Part shown: positions 46,991 to 55,910 of the stretch, one piece after another
How positions within the stretch are numbered: position 1 is the first letter of the stretch
How the letters are laid out: each line of letters starts with the position of its first letter
From: Sphingobacteriales bacterium
GTDB lineage: Bacteria; Bacteroidota; Bacteroidia; Chitinophagales; UBA2359
Reading direction: 5' to 3'
Length of the DNA stretch: 64,000 nucleotides
Assembly: GCA_016706405.1 (NCBI GenBank)
Contig: JADJJT010000003.1
Location: 496,001 to 560,000, forward strand
Position numbers and translations under genes: made by a program
Notes under the pieces: generated by a model
Told to the model about the DNA's origin: nothing
The model's database searches: none
The model's input: only the letters and a program-made list of their open reading frames with translations

Positions 46991-47818
46991 TTATTTTCCT
47001 TTTTGGTTCAAATAATCGTGCAAGCAAGCGTATCTTTCAGCCGAATAAGGGTGTGTGCGCACCATTTTTTCAATAGAATCGTAGCGTTCGGTGGTTGCCA
47101 TGCGTTCAAAAAAGTCTAAGCCTTTGCGGGCATCATAGCCGGCGGCAATAACAAGGTCGGCGCCGGCGCGGTCGGCTTGGTACTCGTCAATTTGGCCAAA
47201 TGGCGAGGTTAGCGCGTTGGCAATAGCTGCGCCAAAATCACCGTTTTCGGCAAGGTAATATCGGCTGGCAATAATTGTTTGAATTTTGCGGGCAGCATGT
47301 TTTTGTTCAACGTGGGCAATTTCATGAGCTATTACAAAGGCCAGCTCGTCTAAAGTGTTGGCGTAGTTAATCATGCGGGTAGTTATATATATACGACCGC
47401 CTGCTATTGAAAAAGCGTTTAATGTTTTATCATCTTTTATTATATACAAAGTGTAATTAATACCTTTGCGCTGCTTGTATTGCGCCAAATTTTGAAGAAT
47501 TTGCTGCAAAACGCCACCTTTAGGGTGCTGAGCAAGCGGTATTAATTGGTAGTCTTTAGTAACAGCCAAGTGCATAGTGTCGCCGCAGGCCATTTCTTCG
47601 GCATCTGTTATTGGAAACTGGTCTAAGGCATAATTTTGCCAACCTTTTGCCCAGTCGTACCAACCTTCAATCCATTCATCGGGGTTGCATTGCGCTGTTG
47701 TTTTTTGGGGTGTAATCATTAAAACCAAACTGAACAAGCCTAAAATTAGATAGTAATTGGCAGTAAAATTTATAGCCTGTTGATATGTTTTAAGAAAAAT
47801 AGTTTTTTGAATTGGCAT
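46991..47818 (-). CDS. M48 family metalloprotease
   Basis: A 275-residue exported protein (signal YYLILGLFSLVLMI) with the zinc-binding HEIAH at residues 165-169 (VIAHEIAHVEQKHAARKI) and a third-ligand Glu in DEYQADRAGADLVI. The preceding ITTRMINYANTLDELA segment is typical of the M48 catalytic domain. It is shorter than BepA and has no TPR array. M48 proteases of this kind act in outer-membrane protein or lipoprotein quality control. A -7 box (complement at 47914-47921, TATCTTTG) lies about 95 bp upstream. Confidence 0.9.
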   Translation of the reverse strand: MPIQKTIFLKTYQQAINFTANYYLILGLFSLVLMITPQKTTAQCNPDEWIEGWYDWAKGWQNYALDQFPITDAEEMACGDTMHLAVTKDYQLIPLAQHPKGGVLQQILQNLAQYKQRKGINYTLYIIKDDKTLNAFSIAGGRIYITTRMINYANTLDELAFVIAHEIAHVEQKHAARKIQTIIASRYYLAENGDFGAAIANALTSPFGQIDEYQADRAGADLVIAAGYDARKGLDFFERMATTERYDSIEKMVRTHPYSAERYACLHDYLNQKGK

Positions 47819-47913
47819 TAATTACAGAAAAAATAGAACTAAATTAAACAAATATGTAGTAAACAAGTGTTAAATCCGGATTAAAAATTAGCCCAATTCA
47901 TTAAAAAATAAGG

Positions 47914-47921
47914 CAAAGATA
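47914..47921 (-). promoter_or_regulatory. Bacteroidota -7 box upstream of the M48 gene
   Basis: Read on the minus strand this is TATCTTTG, a consensus -7 box. It precedes the M48 gene by about 95 bp. Confidence 0.45.
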
Positions 47922-48042
47922 CAAATTTCAAAACGAAATCTTACACTGTTTATTTCGACCTTTGCGAAACAGCTTCGTTTAATATAGCAAACAGCTCGGT
48001 TTAGAACAAAATTTAAGAAAAAATAACATCCTTAATTTTTTG

Positions 48043-48210
48043 TTTAAACAGGATTTATAGGATTCTATGATTGCCTTAATTTTTATTTTTTTATCCGGAA
48101 ATTGTCTTGAACCTTGATTTATAGGATTATGGGGATTTATAGGATTAACCCACCCCTTGCCCCTCCGAGGAGGGGAAAAACTCCCCCTAAATCCCCTCAA
48201 AAGTGGGAAT
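48043..48210. repeat. Interspersed repeat block (GGATTTATAGGATT family plus GC-rich palindromes)
   Basis: The tract holds AGGATTTATAGGATT near 48050, a TTATCCGGAAATTGTCTTGA unit with two further GATTTATAGGATT copies at 48094-48149, and a C/G-rich palindromic block (CCCCTCCGAGGAGGGG) at about 48147-48208. Related segments recur at 49911-49997, 54313-54430 and 54658-54690. An open frame through it (47979-48200) is a by-product. Confidence 0.6.
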
Positions 48211-48290
48211 TAATAGAGCAGAAACTTAACCCCTCTATCTCCGGATGATTGCGCAAGCGGCTGCTAAACCCCGAAGAGGTGAAATGCTTA

Positions 48291-48298
48291 TAAAACAC
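48291..48298 (+). repeat. Left 8-bp target-site duplication (TAAAACAC)
   Basis: TAAAACAC directly abuts the left end of the insertion sequence and is repeated exactly at 49528-49535 next to its right end. Confidence 0.8.
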
Positions 48299-48373
48299 GG
48301 CTTAATGGACAAAAATGATGCTAAAATCGTCTAGAAAGCTTAATATTATTAGCTTTGAGGACAATCAAAGGTT

Positions 48374-49286
48374 ATGAATAAAAAAAGTGCTTTTACTGCG
48401 GTAGTTCTGTTACCAAGAAAAATGGGTTAGTAAAAGGTAAACAGCGATATAAATGTGCCTGCTGTAATAAACAATTTTTAGGTGGGCAACGCATCAATAA
48501 CGAGCAAATATGGGAAGAATACAAAAGTGGTAAACAGACCTATTTGCAGTTAGCTCACAAGTATAATTGTTCTGTTAAAACGATTCAAAGGCGGTTAGAC
48601 AAGATTAAAATAGTGGCTACGGAAAAAACAGGTAGAGTAGTCGTTGTATTAATGGACACCACCTATTGGGAGCGAGGTTTTGGCTTAATGCTTTTTAAAG
48701 ATGCCTACACCAAAGAAAACCTTTTGAAATATTATGTGAAGACAGAGACAAATGCGCTGTATATAGAAGGAATTAAGGAGTTAAAAAGGCGAGGTTTTAC
48801 TATTTCGGCTATTGTTTGTGACGGAAGAAAAGGCTTAATTGCGTCGTTTAAGGGTATTCCTGTTCAAATGTGCCAGTTTCATCAAGCAGCAATAATTCGA
48901 AGATATTTGACCCGTAAGCCAAAGCTAAAAGCTGCACAAGAGCTGATGGATGTTGTAGATTTGATGAAGCAAACAGACAAAGAAAGCTTTGTCGGAACAT
49001 TAGGGCTATGGCTTGAAAAATGGAAAGTGTTTCTAAACGAGAGAACTGTAAATCCGACTACAAACAAATCGTTTTATACGCATAAAAGGCTTAGAAGTGC
49101 TTATCGTAGTTTGAAGAATAATTTACCTGGTTGTTTACTTGGCACGATAACAGGGAACTTCAAATACCTAACACAACCAATGCTATTGATGGACATTTCG
49201 CAGATTTAAAAAACAAATTAAGAAACCATAATGGCCTATCAATGAAACGGAAAATGAAATTTATAGATGGGTTTTTAAAGGTATAA
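48374..49286 (+). pseudogene. IS256-like transposase, variant zinc-binding type, with two frameshifts
   Basis: The reading frame needs one added A in the A7 run at 48380-48386 and one added T at TTT 49122-49124. Corrected, it gives about 304 residues: a zinc ribbon (KCFYCGSSV, then YKCACCNKQF), a helix-turn-helix (GKQTYLQLAHKYNCSVKTIQRRL), and the DDE domain (VVVLMDTTYW with Asp, AIVCDGRKGL with Asp). The corrected tail is NTTNAIDGHFADLKNKL, typical of this group. It catalyses transposition of the surrounding element. The uncorrected middle frame is open from 48544 to 49209. If the indels are real the element needs help in trans. Confidence 0.82.
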
Positions 49287-49463
49287 GGGCTTTCTGAAAA
49301 TATCAAAGGCTTACAATATACAGTAAGCCTTTGATAAGACATTTTCGTCAAGCATCTGTTTTATCCCTGACAAGTTGCTCCCCAGCAGAGCTTGTTTCCG
49401 TTTTTACAGACATGCAAAGAAATAAAATATTCAAGAATAATGTAAAAAAGTGAATAAAAAAAC

Positions 49464-49520
49464 AGCATTAAAAATGTCCACTTGAACCAAGCGTCTAAAA
49501 AATAGCATTAAAAATGTCCA
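49464..49520 (+). repeat. 17-bp direct repeat at the right end of the insertion sequence
   Basis: AGCATTAAAAATGTCCA occurs at 49464-49480 and again at 49504-49520, 40 bp apart. The outer copy belongs to the terminal inverted repeat, so the inner one duplicates the transposase-binding end. Confidence 0.7.
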
Positions 49521-49527
49521 TTACTCC

Positions 49528-49535
49528 TAAAACAC
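49528..49535 (+). repeat. Right 8-bp target-site duplication (TAAAACAC)
   Basis: Identical to 48291-48298 and immediately adjacent to the right inverted end. Confidence 0.8.
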
Positions 49536-49669
49536 AAAAAAACCAAATAAAAACTACCCCGAAGGTGGTAGTATTATAATCTTTATTACCCGAACCAAGA
49601 AGTTTCGGCAAGTTCAATTCATTGTTTACGGAATTTTAGAAGGGGCAAGATGCTCCTCTACCTAAAAAA

Positions 49670-51559
49670 TTACCACACCACCATTTTAACGCCTTCTATC
49701 TCCGGATCGTTTTGAAGGCGGCAGTAATATATTCCGGATATTAGGTTGGCTGTGGTAAACGTGGTGGTTTCCCCTCCTGATGATAAAGGAACGGTTTTAA
49801 CCAACTGCCCTTGGGTGTTAAAAATTTCAAGGGATTCGCCTTGTTGTATTAAATGGGTATAGTTGGGGTTGAGGGTTATAGTAGCCGTTTGGTGGGCGGG
49901 GTTGGTTGTTACTCCCCCTAACGCCTCCGAAGGAGGAACTCCCCCTAACCCCCTCACTGAGGGGGAATCCCCCCCCTCGCCCCCCCACGGGGGGGAATTT
50001 ATACCAACGGGCCAAATGCCCAGTGGCTGCCCATAAACACTAAGGTCGTTGCAAACCCAGCCATAAAGTACAACATCATAGGTGCCGTATTGGGCGTAGG
50101 TATGGATTAGCGTAGGCTCTTTATCGGTAGTGATAGTATCTTTTGAGCCATCGCCCCAATCAACAACATAAAAACCGCCGTCTATACTATCGGGGTAAAC
50201 ATATTGGCTGGTATTTTTGAGCTTTAGGGTTAAGCCCTCGTTTTGGGCAATTTCGTAGCTGGCTTTTGGCTCAGTGAGTAAGCCCATGCAGTTGGTGTGG
50301 ATAACGCCCATATAATAACCATCTTCATCGCCGCCATTAACAAACCAAACCCAGCCAATAAATAACAAACTACCATCGCTTAACTCATAGATACTTTCCT
50401 CTGCCCTCGTACTATATTTGTTATTGCCATCGTACCAAATATGCCTATGCGCTATTTTTTTGCCTGTGCTATCTGTTTTCATCAACACAATACTTTCTTT
50501 CGCTTTTGAGTCACCATGACTAATTGCTGCATAAACCATATAACCCGTTTTATTTTTTAAAAGACCCTCACCAAATACGGGAACACAGTTGCTACACAAA
50601 CTATCTTTATACCAAACCAAATTTAATTCCCGGTCTAATTTTAACCTGCCCGTGTGGTGATTTTCGCTATTGGTAGCGGGGCTATTGGTATGTAAGGTGG
50701 TGAAATAAAAATTGCCCTCCTCGTCAATATATGGGTTACTTGCAGCAGCCATCCTGTCGCCATTATGAAAATTAAAAATTGCCGATTTGGCAATATCGCC
50801 CGTAGCGGTTTTTATTATTTCAACAAGTATATCGCCTTTATTTAGCCACGAAAGGTTGTGGACATAGTTCGCTCCACCGCTTGCCAATAATAAGCCACCC
50901 CCTAAATTGAGCAAGTGAAAATAATTATCGCGGTGGGGGTTTTCAGCTATATAATCGTACAAGGTATCGTAAACAACGCTAAAATTGGTATCAATTTTTG
51001 CTATCGAACGCCTGCCACTATCGCCCATAGCATATTTTACCCATGCAGTTTTTGAAAGGTAAATTGCATGCGCTTCATCAATTTCTAAATCGTAACAAAC
51101 ACTAACCAAGTTATTTTTTTTCTCGTCAAAATCTTCAAAAATTAAGGTACTCAACGAATCTAAATTATAGTTAAGTTCTATAACCATGGCTACCTGCCGT
51201 ATATCCTCATCATTACCAGCGGTAACGCCTAAATAACAGCGCTGCCTCACGGGGTCGCACACTACCGAAGAAACTTGCGTATGCCAATAATCTGATTGTA
51301 TAATTTTGCTTTTAAGGGTATCGCCTTTTAAGTTTACAATGGCGGCGACTATATAGTTCGGAGATTTTTGTTCTTTTTTAATTGTGGCAGCAGCACAAAA
51401 ACTGGTATCGGTCATGATATCGGGATAAACAAAGGTGCCAGTTAGTTTGGTCCACGCATATTTTTTGCTAAAATATTTGTTCTGGGCTTCTGCTATATTT
51501 GCGTATTGCAGGCTTGCTAATACAACAAGTAAATATATTATAATATTAATTGTTCTCAT
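49670..51559 (-). CDS. Secreted protein with PKD-like and T9SS type A sorting domains
   Basis: A 629-residue protein with signal peptide (IIIYLLVVLASLQYANIAEA). The first 430 residues are a beta-propeller-like repeat region with YLSKTAWVKYAMGDSGRRSI and similar strands. A PKD-like domain follows (GFYVVDWGDGSKDTITTD, YGTYDVVLYGWVCNDL), then a low-complexity linker encoded by the GC-rich repeat (49911-49997; residues about 522-550), and a C-terminal type A sorting domain: ESLEIFNTQGQLVKTV and LISGIYYCRLQND. The sorting domain targets it to the type IX machinery. Its native function is unknown. It ends 142 bp from the right IS duplication. Confidence 0.8.
   Translation of the reverse strand: MRTINIIIYLLVVLASLQYANIAEAQNKYFSKKYAWTKLTGTFVYPDIMTDTSFCAAATIKKEQKSPNYIVAAIVNLKGDTLKSKIIQSDYWHTQVSSVVCDPVRQRCYLGVTAGNDEDIRQVAMVIELNYNLDSLSTLIFEDFDEKKNNLVSVCYDLEIDEAHAIYLSKTAWVKYAMGDSGRRSIAKIDTNFSVVYDTLYDYIAENPHRDNYFHLLNLGGGLLLASGGANYVHNLSWLNKGDILVEIIKTATGDIAKSAIFNFHNGDRMAAASNPYIDEEGNFYFTTLHTNSPATNSENHHTGRLKLDRELNLVWYKDSLCSNCVPVFGEGLLKNKTGYMVYAAISHGDSKAKESIVLMKTDSTGKKIAHRHIWYDGNNKYSTRAEESIYELSDGSLLFIGWVWFVNGGDEDGYYMGVIHTNCMGLLTEPKASYEIAQNEGLTLKLKNTSQYVYPDSIDGGFYVVDWGDGSKDTITTDKEPTLIHTYAQYGTYDVVLYGWVCNDLSVYGQPLGIWPVGINSPPWGGEGGDSPSVRGLGGVPPSEALGGVTTNPAHQTATITLNPNYTHLIQQGESLEIFNTQGQLVKTVPLSSGGETTTFTTANLISGIYYCRLQNDPEIEGVKMVVW
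49911..49997. repeat. GC-rich palindromic repeat inserted within a coding sequence
   Basis: Three successive stem-loops, CCTCCGAAGGAGG, CCCTCACTGAGGG and CCCCCCACGGGGGG, lie in frame in the T9SS cargo gene, between its PKD-like part and sorting domain. Related copies lie at 48147-48208 and about 54363-54430. Confidence 0.65.
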
Positions 51560-51657
51560 GGTATAAAGTTGTTTTTAAGCAAAACAACCACAACTGCCAG
51601 CTATGCAGTAGTTAATTGTTTAATAGCAACTGTGGTTGTTTTATTGCTATTAATTAA

Positions 51658-54260
51658 TTATTTTAAAATGGTTATTTGTTGGGTATAAATTTTTTGGTTG
51701 TCTAAAACAGCTTGTAATAAGTAAATGCCTGCGGGTAAATTGCCCAAAGGTATGGTAGCTGCATTATTGGTAAACAACAGGCTGCTATTAAACAATATTC
51801 TGCCTTGCAGGTCGAATAGTTTTAGCTGCACTTTGGTTTGGTTAATAGCGGTATTGGCATAAAACAAGGTTAAACTATTGCCCACCATTTTTGCCGTAAA
51901 ACCTGTATTTGCAAGTCCTGTTGTTTTGCCGGTTTGCTGGCTTCCATCGCCTTGTTTGGGTTGCAAAATTTCAGGCAAATTGGGGTAGGGCAATAAATAA
52001 TGCCGGTTCGTTGCCAAACTATACCATGCTTGGGCATAAAACGAAGTGGATTGGTCGTAACGCGCTATTTTAATTAGCGTATCTAATTCCTCTTCCGTTA
52101 AATCGTTTAAATATCTGCCCGATTGATATACAGTTATTGCTATTTTATAAAACTCAACTAAATAGGTATCATCGCTGCTAATGGGTTTAAATGCCGACAA
52201 GGTTTCAGTTGCTTTTTCGTATTGTTTTGTTTGTAAATACCAGGGCAGCAGTACGCGCACCGAAAGGCTGTTGGGCTGTGCTTCAAGTTCTTTTAGTTCG
52301 CTGTCATCGGCATTTTGTTGGTAAATCCAGGCTGCATGGGCTATTTGGTTAATAAGGCTGTCGTTGCTTTCTGGAGGGGCTATCTCTGAGTTTAATTCGC
52401 AGGTAATATCTCCGGGACAAAAATATTGCGTAAGCGCTGCTAAAGTGGGAAAGGCAATATAAGAGTCACCTGAACAGCCATCTTCCGGATCTATCCACAG
52501 GATATCGTTAATAGTTGGGGTAATTTCCGGATAATGATTGTCGTAGGCATAGGCATAACTAATACTCGCAACATCGGTATATAAATCCCAAAGTTGTGGC
52601 TGGTTGGGGTGCGAAAAATAGTTCATCGGGTAATCAAAAAAAGGAGAAATACAATCCCCTTGGTCGCTAAAAGCCCCTGTGGAATTTTGGTCTAAAAAAG
52701 TGCCAATGGCTATATTGTGGTCGCTAAAAGCATTGCAGCGCACATTAATAGGGGTGTTATTGCCAATGCCATAAACACCTATCCAGTTGTCTTTAAAATA
52801 GTTTTTGCGAATAGTAGTATTAAAATTGTGGTTATTGTAGGCAATAACCCCTTCGTCGGTATTTAAATAGTCGTTGTGTTCAACAATGCTAAAATGTGTA
52901 CCTCGTATAAGCGAACCCATAACAGTTTGTCCGGTAAAATTAAGGTTTACGGCATTGCAGGCTACCTGTGCATTGCGCGAGCCTATTAGTTCGGTTGCAT
53001 ACCGGCAGCCGTCAAAATTATTGTGTTTAATTACGATATTGTCGAAAAGCCAAATTAATGGCAGACTTTGGTAATATACCCCCGAATAGCAATTTGTAAA
53101 AAGGTTTTGTTTAATGCTAATATTGTTCGATATGTGCCCCTTTATTCCAAATTTAATAGCAGTAAAAGTATTTTTGTCGTAAATACTAATATTACTTGCC
53201 TCTCCGATAACCAAGTTTTTGTATTCGGTAAAATAAACGCCTGCTTCGGTAGTAGTTACCGGGGGTTGGTGGTTGCCAAAGGGCTTTGGGAGTGGAGCGG
53301 TTGCTGTAAACAGGGTTGCTTCAATGGAGGTGTAATCATTTGCCTTGCCCAGCGGTGGCAGGTTGTCGTATTTATACAAGCCAATGCCATAGAAGCATTT
53401 ATTTAAGTTTAGCCCTAACGAAGTTTTAATAACACCACCTTCAAAATTATTGCTGTTAGGCGTAATATAGTTGGGCAACGAAAAAACGGGGGTGTCATCA
53501 AAAGGGTAAATATCGTTGCGCACCGCATCATGAAATCCGGTATATATATCAATACCATAGGGGTAAACAGGTTCGCAAACTTGCTCACCAATGGCAGCTA
53601 TACCTATTACGGCATCTTCTATTAGTGCTTTTCCTGTATTTGTAAAGGTGGCGTAATTGGGCCAAATGCCGTCTCCGTCATTATAGTCGTCATAAGTTCT
53701 GGCGACATTGCTACCGGGACCCAAAATACGAACACCCTGCCATACTTTTTGGCATAATCCGTGTAAATACGCGGGCGTACCATTAGAGTCGCCTAAAACC
53801 AAACGTCCTCCTTGCTTTACAACAAGGTTGCAATGCGGGGCAAAACCTATATCTAGGCCATATATTTCGAGTTTTGCGCCTTGTTCAACTACAATTGGCA
53901 CTTTAATATTAATGGGGTCGCCGGGGTTTACCCAGCCTTGCCAAACAAAATAATTATTGTTTGGTGTCCAAATTTGGTCGCCATTTATAACAAGCGGCGA
54001 GCATGGGCCTGCCAAACCCAAGGGCACCCAATTTATATTGTCAAGGCAGTCATTTAGGGGTTCTTGCCCCCGCACCGCCATATTACTAAGTATAAATAGT
54101 AGCGCCATAATTATTACCTTTGTTGGTTTAAAAATATTATAGCTGTTGGGCTGTTGGGCTGTTGGGCTGTTGGGCTGTTGGGCTGTTGGGCTGTTGGGCT
54201 GTTGGGCTGTTGGGCTGTTGTAGGTATAATGCCTACAAAATTAAGAAAAAAATGTTTCAT
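51658..54260 (-). CDS. T9SS type A cargo protein with parallel beta-helix, octanucleotide array in its 5' end
   Basis: The frame is open from the ATG at 54260-54258 (an in-frame TAA lies immediately upstream) to 51658, 867 codons. Residues 15-40 are encoded by the octanucleotide array, giving Pro/Thr/Ala/Gln/Asn/Ser runs. After the array KPTKVIIMALLFILSNMAVRG has the form of a signal peptide, so its real start could be the array-upstream ATG, or another codon near the array. The internal ATG at 54108 would begin mid-signal and lose the positive charges. The mature part has repeated NN/GV-rich short strands (KNLVIGEASNISIYDKNTF, NISIKQNLFTNCYSGVYY) typical of right-handed beta-helices. A C-terminal sorting domain ends LPAGIYLLQAVLDNQKIYTQQITILK-like. 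Start choice is therefore the uncertain point. Confidence 0.75.
54143..54220. repeat. Octanucleotide tandem array, 9.75 copies of CTGTTGGG (in coding frame)
   Basis: Nine perfect 8-bp units plus six bases occupy 78 bp. On the minus strand (CCCAACAG) the array lies in frame between an upstream ATG (54260) and a signal-peptide-like segment, encoding a repeating PNSPTAQQ pattern. The array has no stop in any frame. Off-phase copy numbers would reach TAA at 54139-54137 or 54116-54114, just after the array. Confidence 0.92.
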
Positions 54261-54710
54261 TTAAAATGTTTTTTTTGAAGTTAAAAAATGGGTTTGATTT
54301 GTGGTTTTTTATTCCGGATATTGTCTGAAACAGGGATTTATAGGATTAACGGATTAGCAAGATTTCGCAACTTCCCCCCCTTGGAGTGCAGGGGTGGGTT
54401 ATTTCCTTGGAGGGGCGCAGAAGTGGGTTAATCTTCCGGATGAGGGGGATAGGGATAAATACAAGGCGGTGAGCTACGGGCTTAGTATTTACCCCTGCCC
54501 TTGCTTAAAGCGCGGAGGGTGCCGGTGCGGAGGGTGGCAAAGCAAAAAATCATAGCAAACGGCGGTTATATGGTTAAATACAGCGGCAATTTACGGCATT
54601 TATTTTAAGTTGTATATGTTTGGGCAAAAAATTTCTGAACCATAATTTTTCTTTTGCTTCCGTAAATTGTCAGAATCAGGATTTATACTATTAGCTAGAC
54701 GGGCGGGGAA
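54261..54710. other. Repeat-rich intergenic region
   Basis: 450 bp holding a TATTGTCTGAAACAGGGATT / TATAGGATTA unit (about 54313-54350), a C/G-rich block with CCTTGGAGG-type palindromes (about 54363-54430), TCCGGAT near 54436, and a partial CGTAAATTGTCAGAATCAGG / ATTTATA copy at about 54660-54690. No gene is visible. Confidence 0.55.
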
Positions 54711-55904
54711 TTATTCATAAAATATTGCAGTTAGGGCCGCTTGTTCGGCGGTTGAAAGCGTTTGGTTGCGCCTTGCCATTACACGGTTAATGTCGCGCAG
54801 GGCTTTGGGCAGTTGGTAGGCTTCGAGGTTTTTGTCAGCGTCCACCCAGCTAAAAGCCGGAACATATTTGTTTGGAAAGCCTCCGCCAAACACATTACAG
54901 CAAACGCCTACAACGGTTCCGGTATTAAACATGGTATTAATGCCGGCCTTGCTATGGTCGGCCATAATTAAGCCACAAAATTGTAATCCGGTATCTATAA
55001 ATGCTTGCTCAACCATGCTCCAGGCAGTTACTAAACTGTAGTTATTTTTAAGGTTCGAGCAGTTGGTATCGGCACCTAAATTGCACCACGCCCCAATTAC
55101 CGAGTTGCCAATAAACCCGTCGTGGGCTTTGTTGCTATAACCCCAAAAAACGCTGTTGCTTACTTCGCCACCTATTTTGCAATAAGGGCCAATGGTAGTA
55201 TTTGAGTAAATTTTTGCCCCCATTTTAACCGTAGCACCTTCGCAAAGGGCAAACGGCCCTCTTATAGTGCTGCCCTCCATTATTTCGGCATTTGGGCCTA
55301 TATAAATTGGGCCTTCGGTGGCATTTAAAAAAGCACCCTGAATTTTAGCACCGGGTGCTATAAAAATATTATTATTAGGGTTTAGTGCCTGGCTAAACGC
55401 GCCGAGTGGCTGGCTTTGTTTATTTTTAGTTAAAAGGGCAAAATCGTTTTCAATTTCGGTGCCGTTAAGGGTAAAAATGTCCCAAGGGCGGGTTAGCATT
55501 TTGTAGTTGGGCAACAAAACAACATTATCTTTAATAGCTGTATGTGTCGGTGGATGCTGCACAGAGGCGGGGGTACAAGCAGCTACAATTTTATGTGTTT
55601 GAGGGTGCAAGGCTATGTAGTTTGGTGGAATTTGGCAAATAGAATCGACCAGTTTGGCATTTGGAATTATGGCACTATTTACCCAAATTTTAAAAGCTGA
55701 TTTTTCTTCCGGATATTCATTTGGATACAATGCTTGTAAATAAGGTTGGGTGTAAATTTCAACTGGTAATCCGGAGTAAGCCGCCCATTTTTCGGCCAAA
55801 GTTAAAATGCCCACGCGCAAAGTTGCCGCACTGCGGGTATGTGTTAAAGGCAATAGCTGTTGCCATTCTACATCATCAAAAAGTATAATTTGTATCTTTG
55901 CCAT
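54711..55904 (-). CDS. GlmU-family nucleotidyltransferase/acetyltransferase-like protein
   Basis: A 397-residue protein of the Bacteroidota GlmU-like family. An N-terminal nucleotidyltransferase-like half (IILFDDVEWQQLLPLTHTRSAATLRVGILTLAEKW) is followed by a left-handed beta-helix of hexapeptide repeats (IQGAFLNATEGPIYIGPNAEIMEGSTIRGPFAL, SNSVFWGYSNKAHDGFIGNSVIGAW). GlmU makes UDP-N-acetylglucosamine for cell wall and LPS; this variant family is assigned to that role by similarity but individual activities are unproven. An insertion sequence begins 6 bp upstream of its ATG, separating it from any earlier promoter. Confidence 0.85.
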   Translation of the reverse strand: MAKIQIILFDDVEWQQLLPLTHTRSAATLRVGILTLAEKWAAYSGLPVEIYTQPYLQALYPNEYPEEKSAFKIWVNSAIIPNAKLVDSICQIPPNYIALHPQTHKIVAACTPASVQHPPTHTAIKDNVVLLPNYKMLTRPWDIFTLNGTEIENDFALLTKNKQSQPLGAFSQALNPNNNIFIAPGAKIQGAFLNATEGPIYIGPNAEIMEGSTIRGPFALCEGATVKMGAKIYSNTTIGPYCKIGGEVSNSVFWGYSNKAHDGFIGNSVIGAWCNLGADTNCSNLKNNYSLVTAWSMVEQAFIDTGLQFCGLIMADHSKAGINTMFNTGTVVGVCCNVFGGGFPNKYVPAFSWVDADKNLEAYQLPKALRDINRVMARRNQTLSTAEQAALTAIFYE

Positions 55905-55907
55905 GAC

Positions 55908-55910
55908 TTA
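55908..55910 (+). repeat. Left 3-bp target duplication (TTA) of the IS5-type element
   Basis: TTA abuts GAGACTGTCTAAA at the left end and recurs at 56839-56841, consistent with the TNA-type 3-bp duplication of IS1031-like IS5 elements. Confidence 0.6.

Larger units (their letters stand above)
48299..49527 (+). mobile_element. Insertion sequence, IS256-like zinc-ribbon type, with inverted ends and 8-bp duplication
   Basis: The 1229-bp element begins GGCTTAATGGACA (48299-48311) and ends TGTCCATTACTCC (49515-49527). The complement of the right end, GGAGTAATGGACA, matches the left in 11 of 13 positions, and a further inner ATGCTA block matches. Both sides carry TAAAACAC (48291-48298 and 49528-49535), an 8-bp duplication in the range typical for IS256-like elements. 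The transposase is broken in two places. It inserted into a repeat-rich intergenic area between the M48 gene and a T9SS cargo gene. Confidence 0.85.

Noticed and set aside
47979..48200. Open frame through the repeat-rich region left of the IS256-like element
   Set aside because: It is generated by the GC-rich palindromic repeat and the GGATTTATAGGATT unit, not a gene.
55893..55900. TATCTTTG on the plus strand inside the GlmU-family 5' coding region, facing the IS5 transposase
   Set aside because: It matches the -7 box but lies inside the coding sequence that reads MAKIQ on the other strand; more likely chance.
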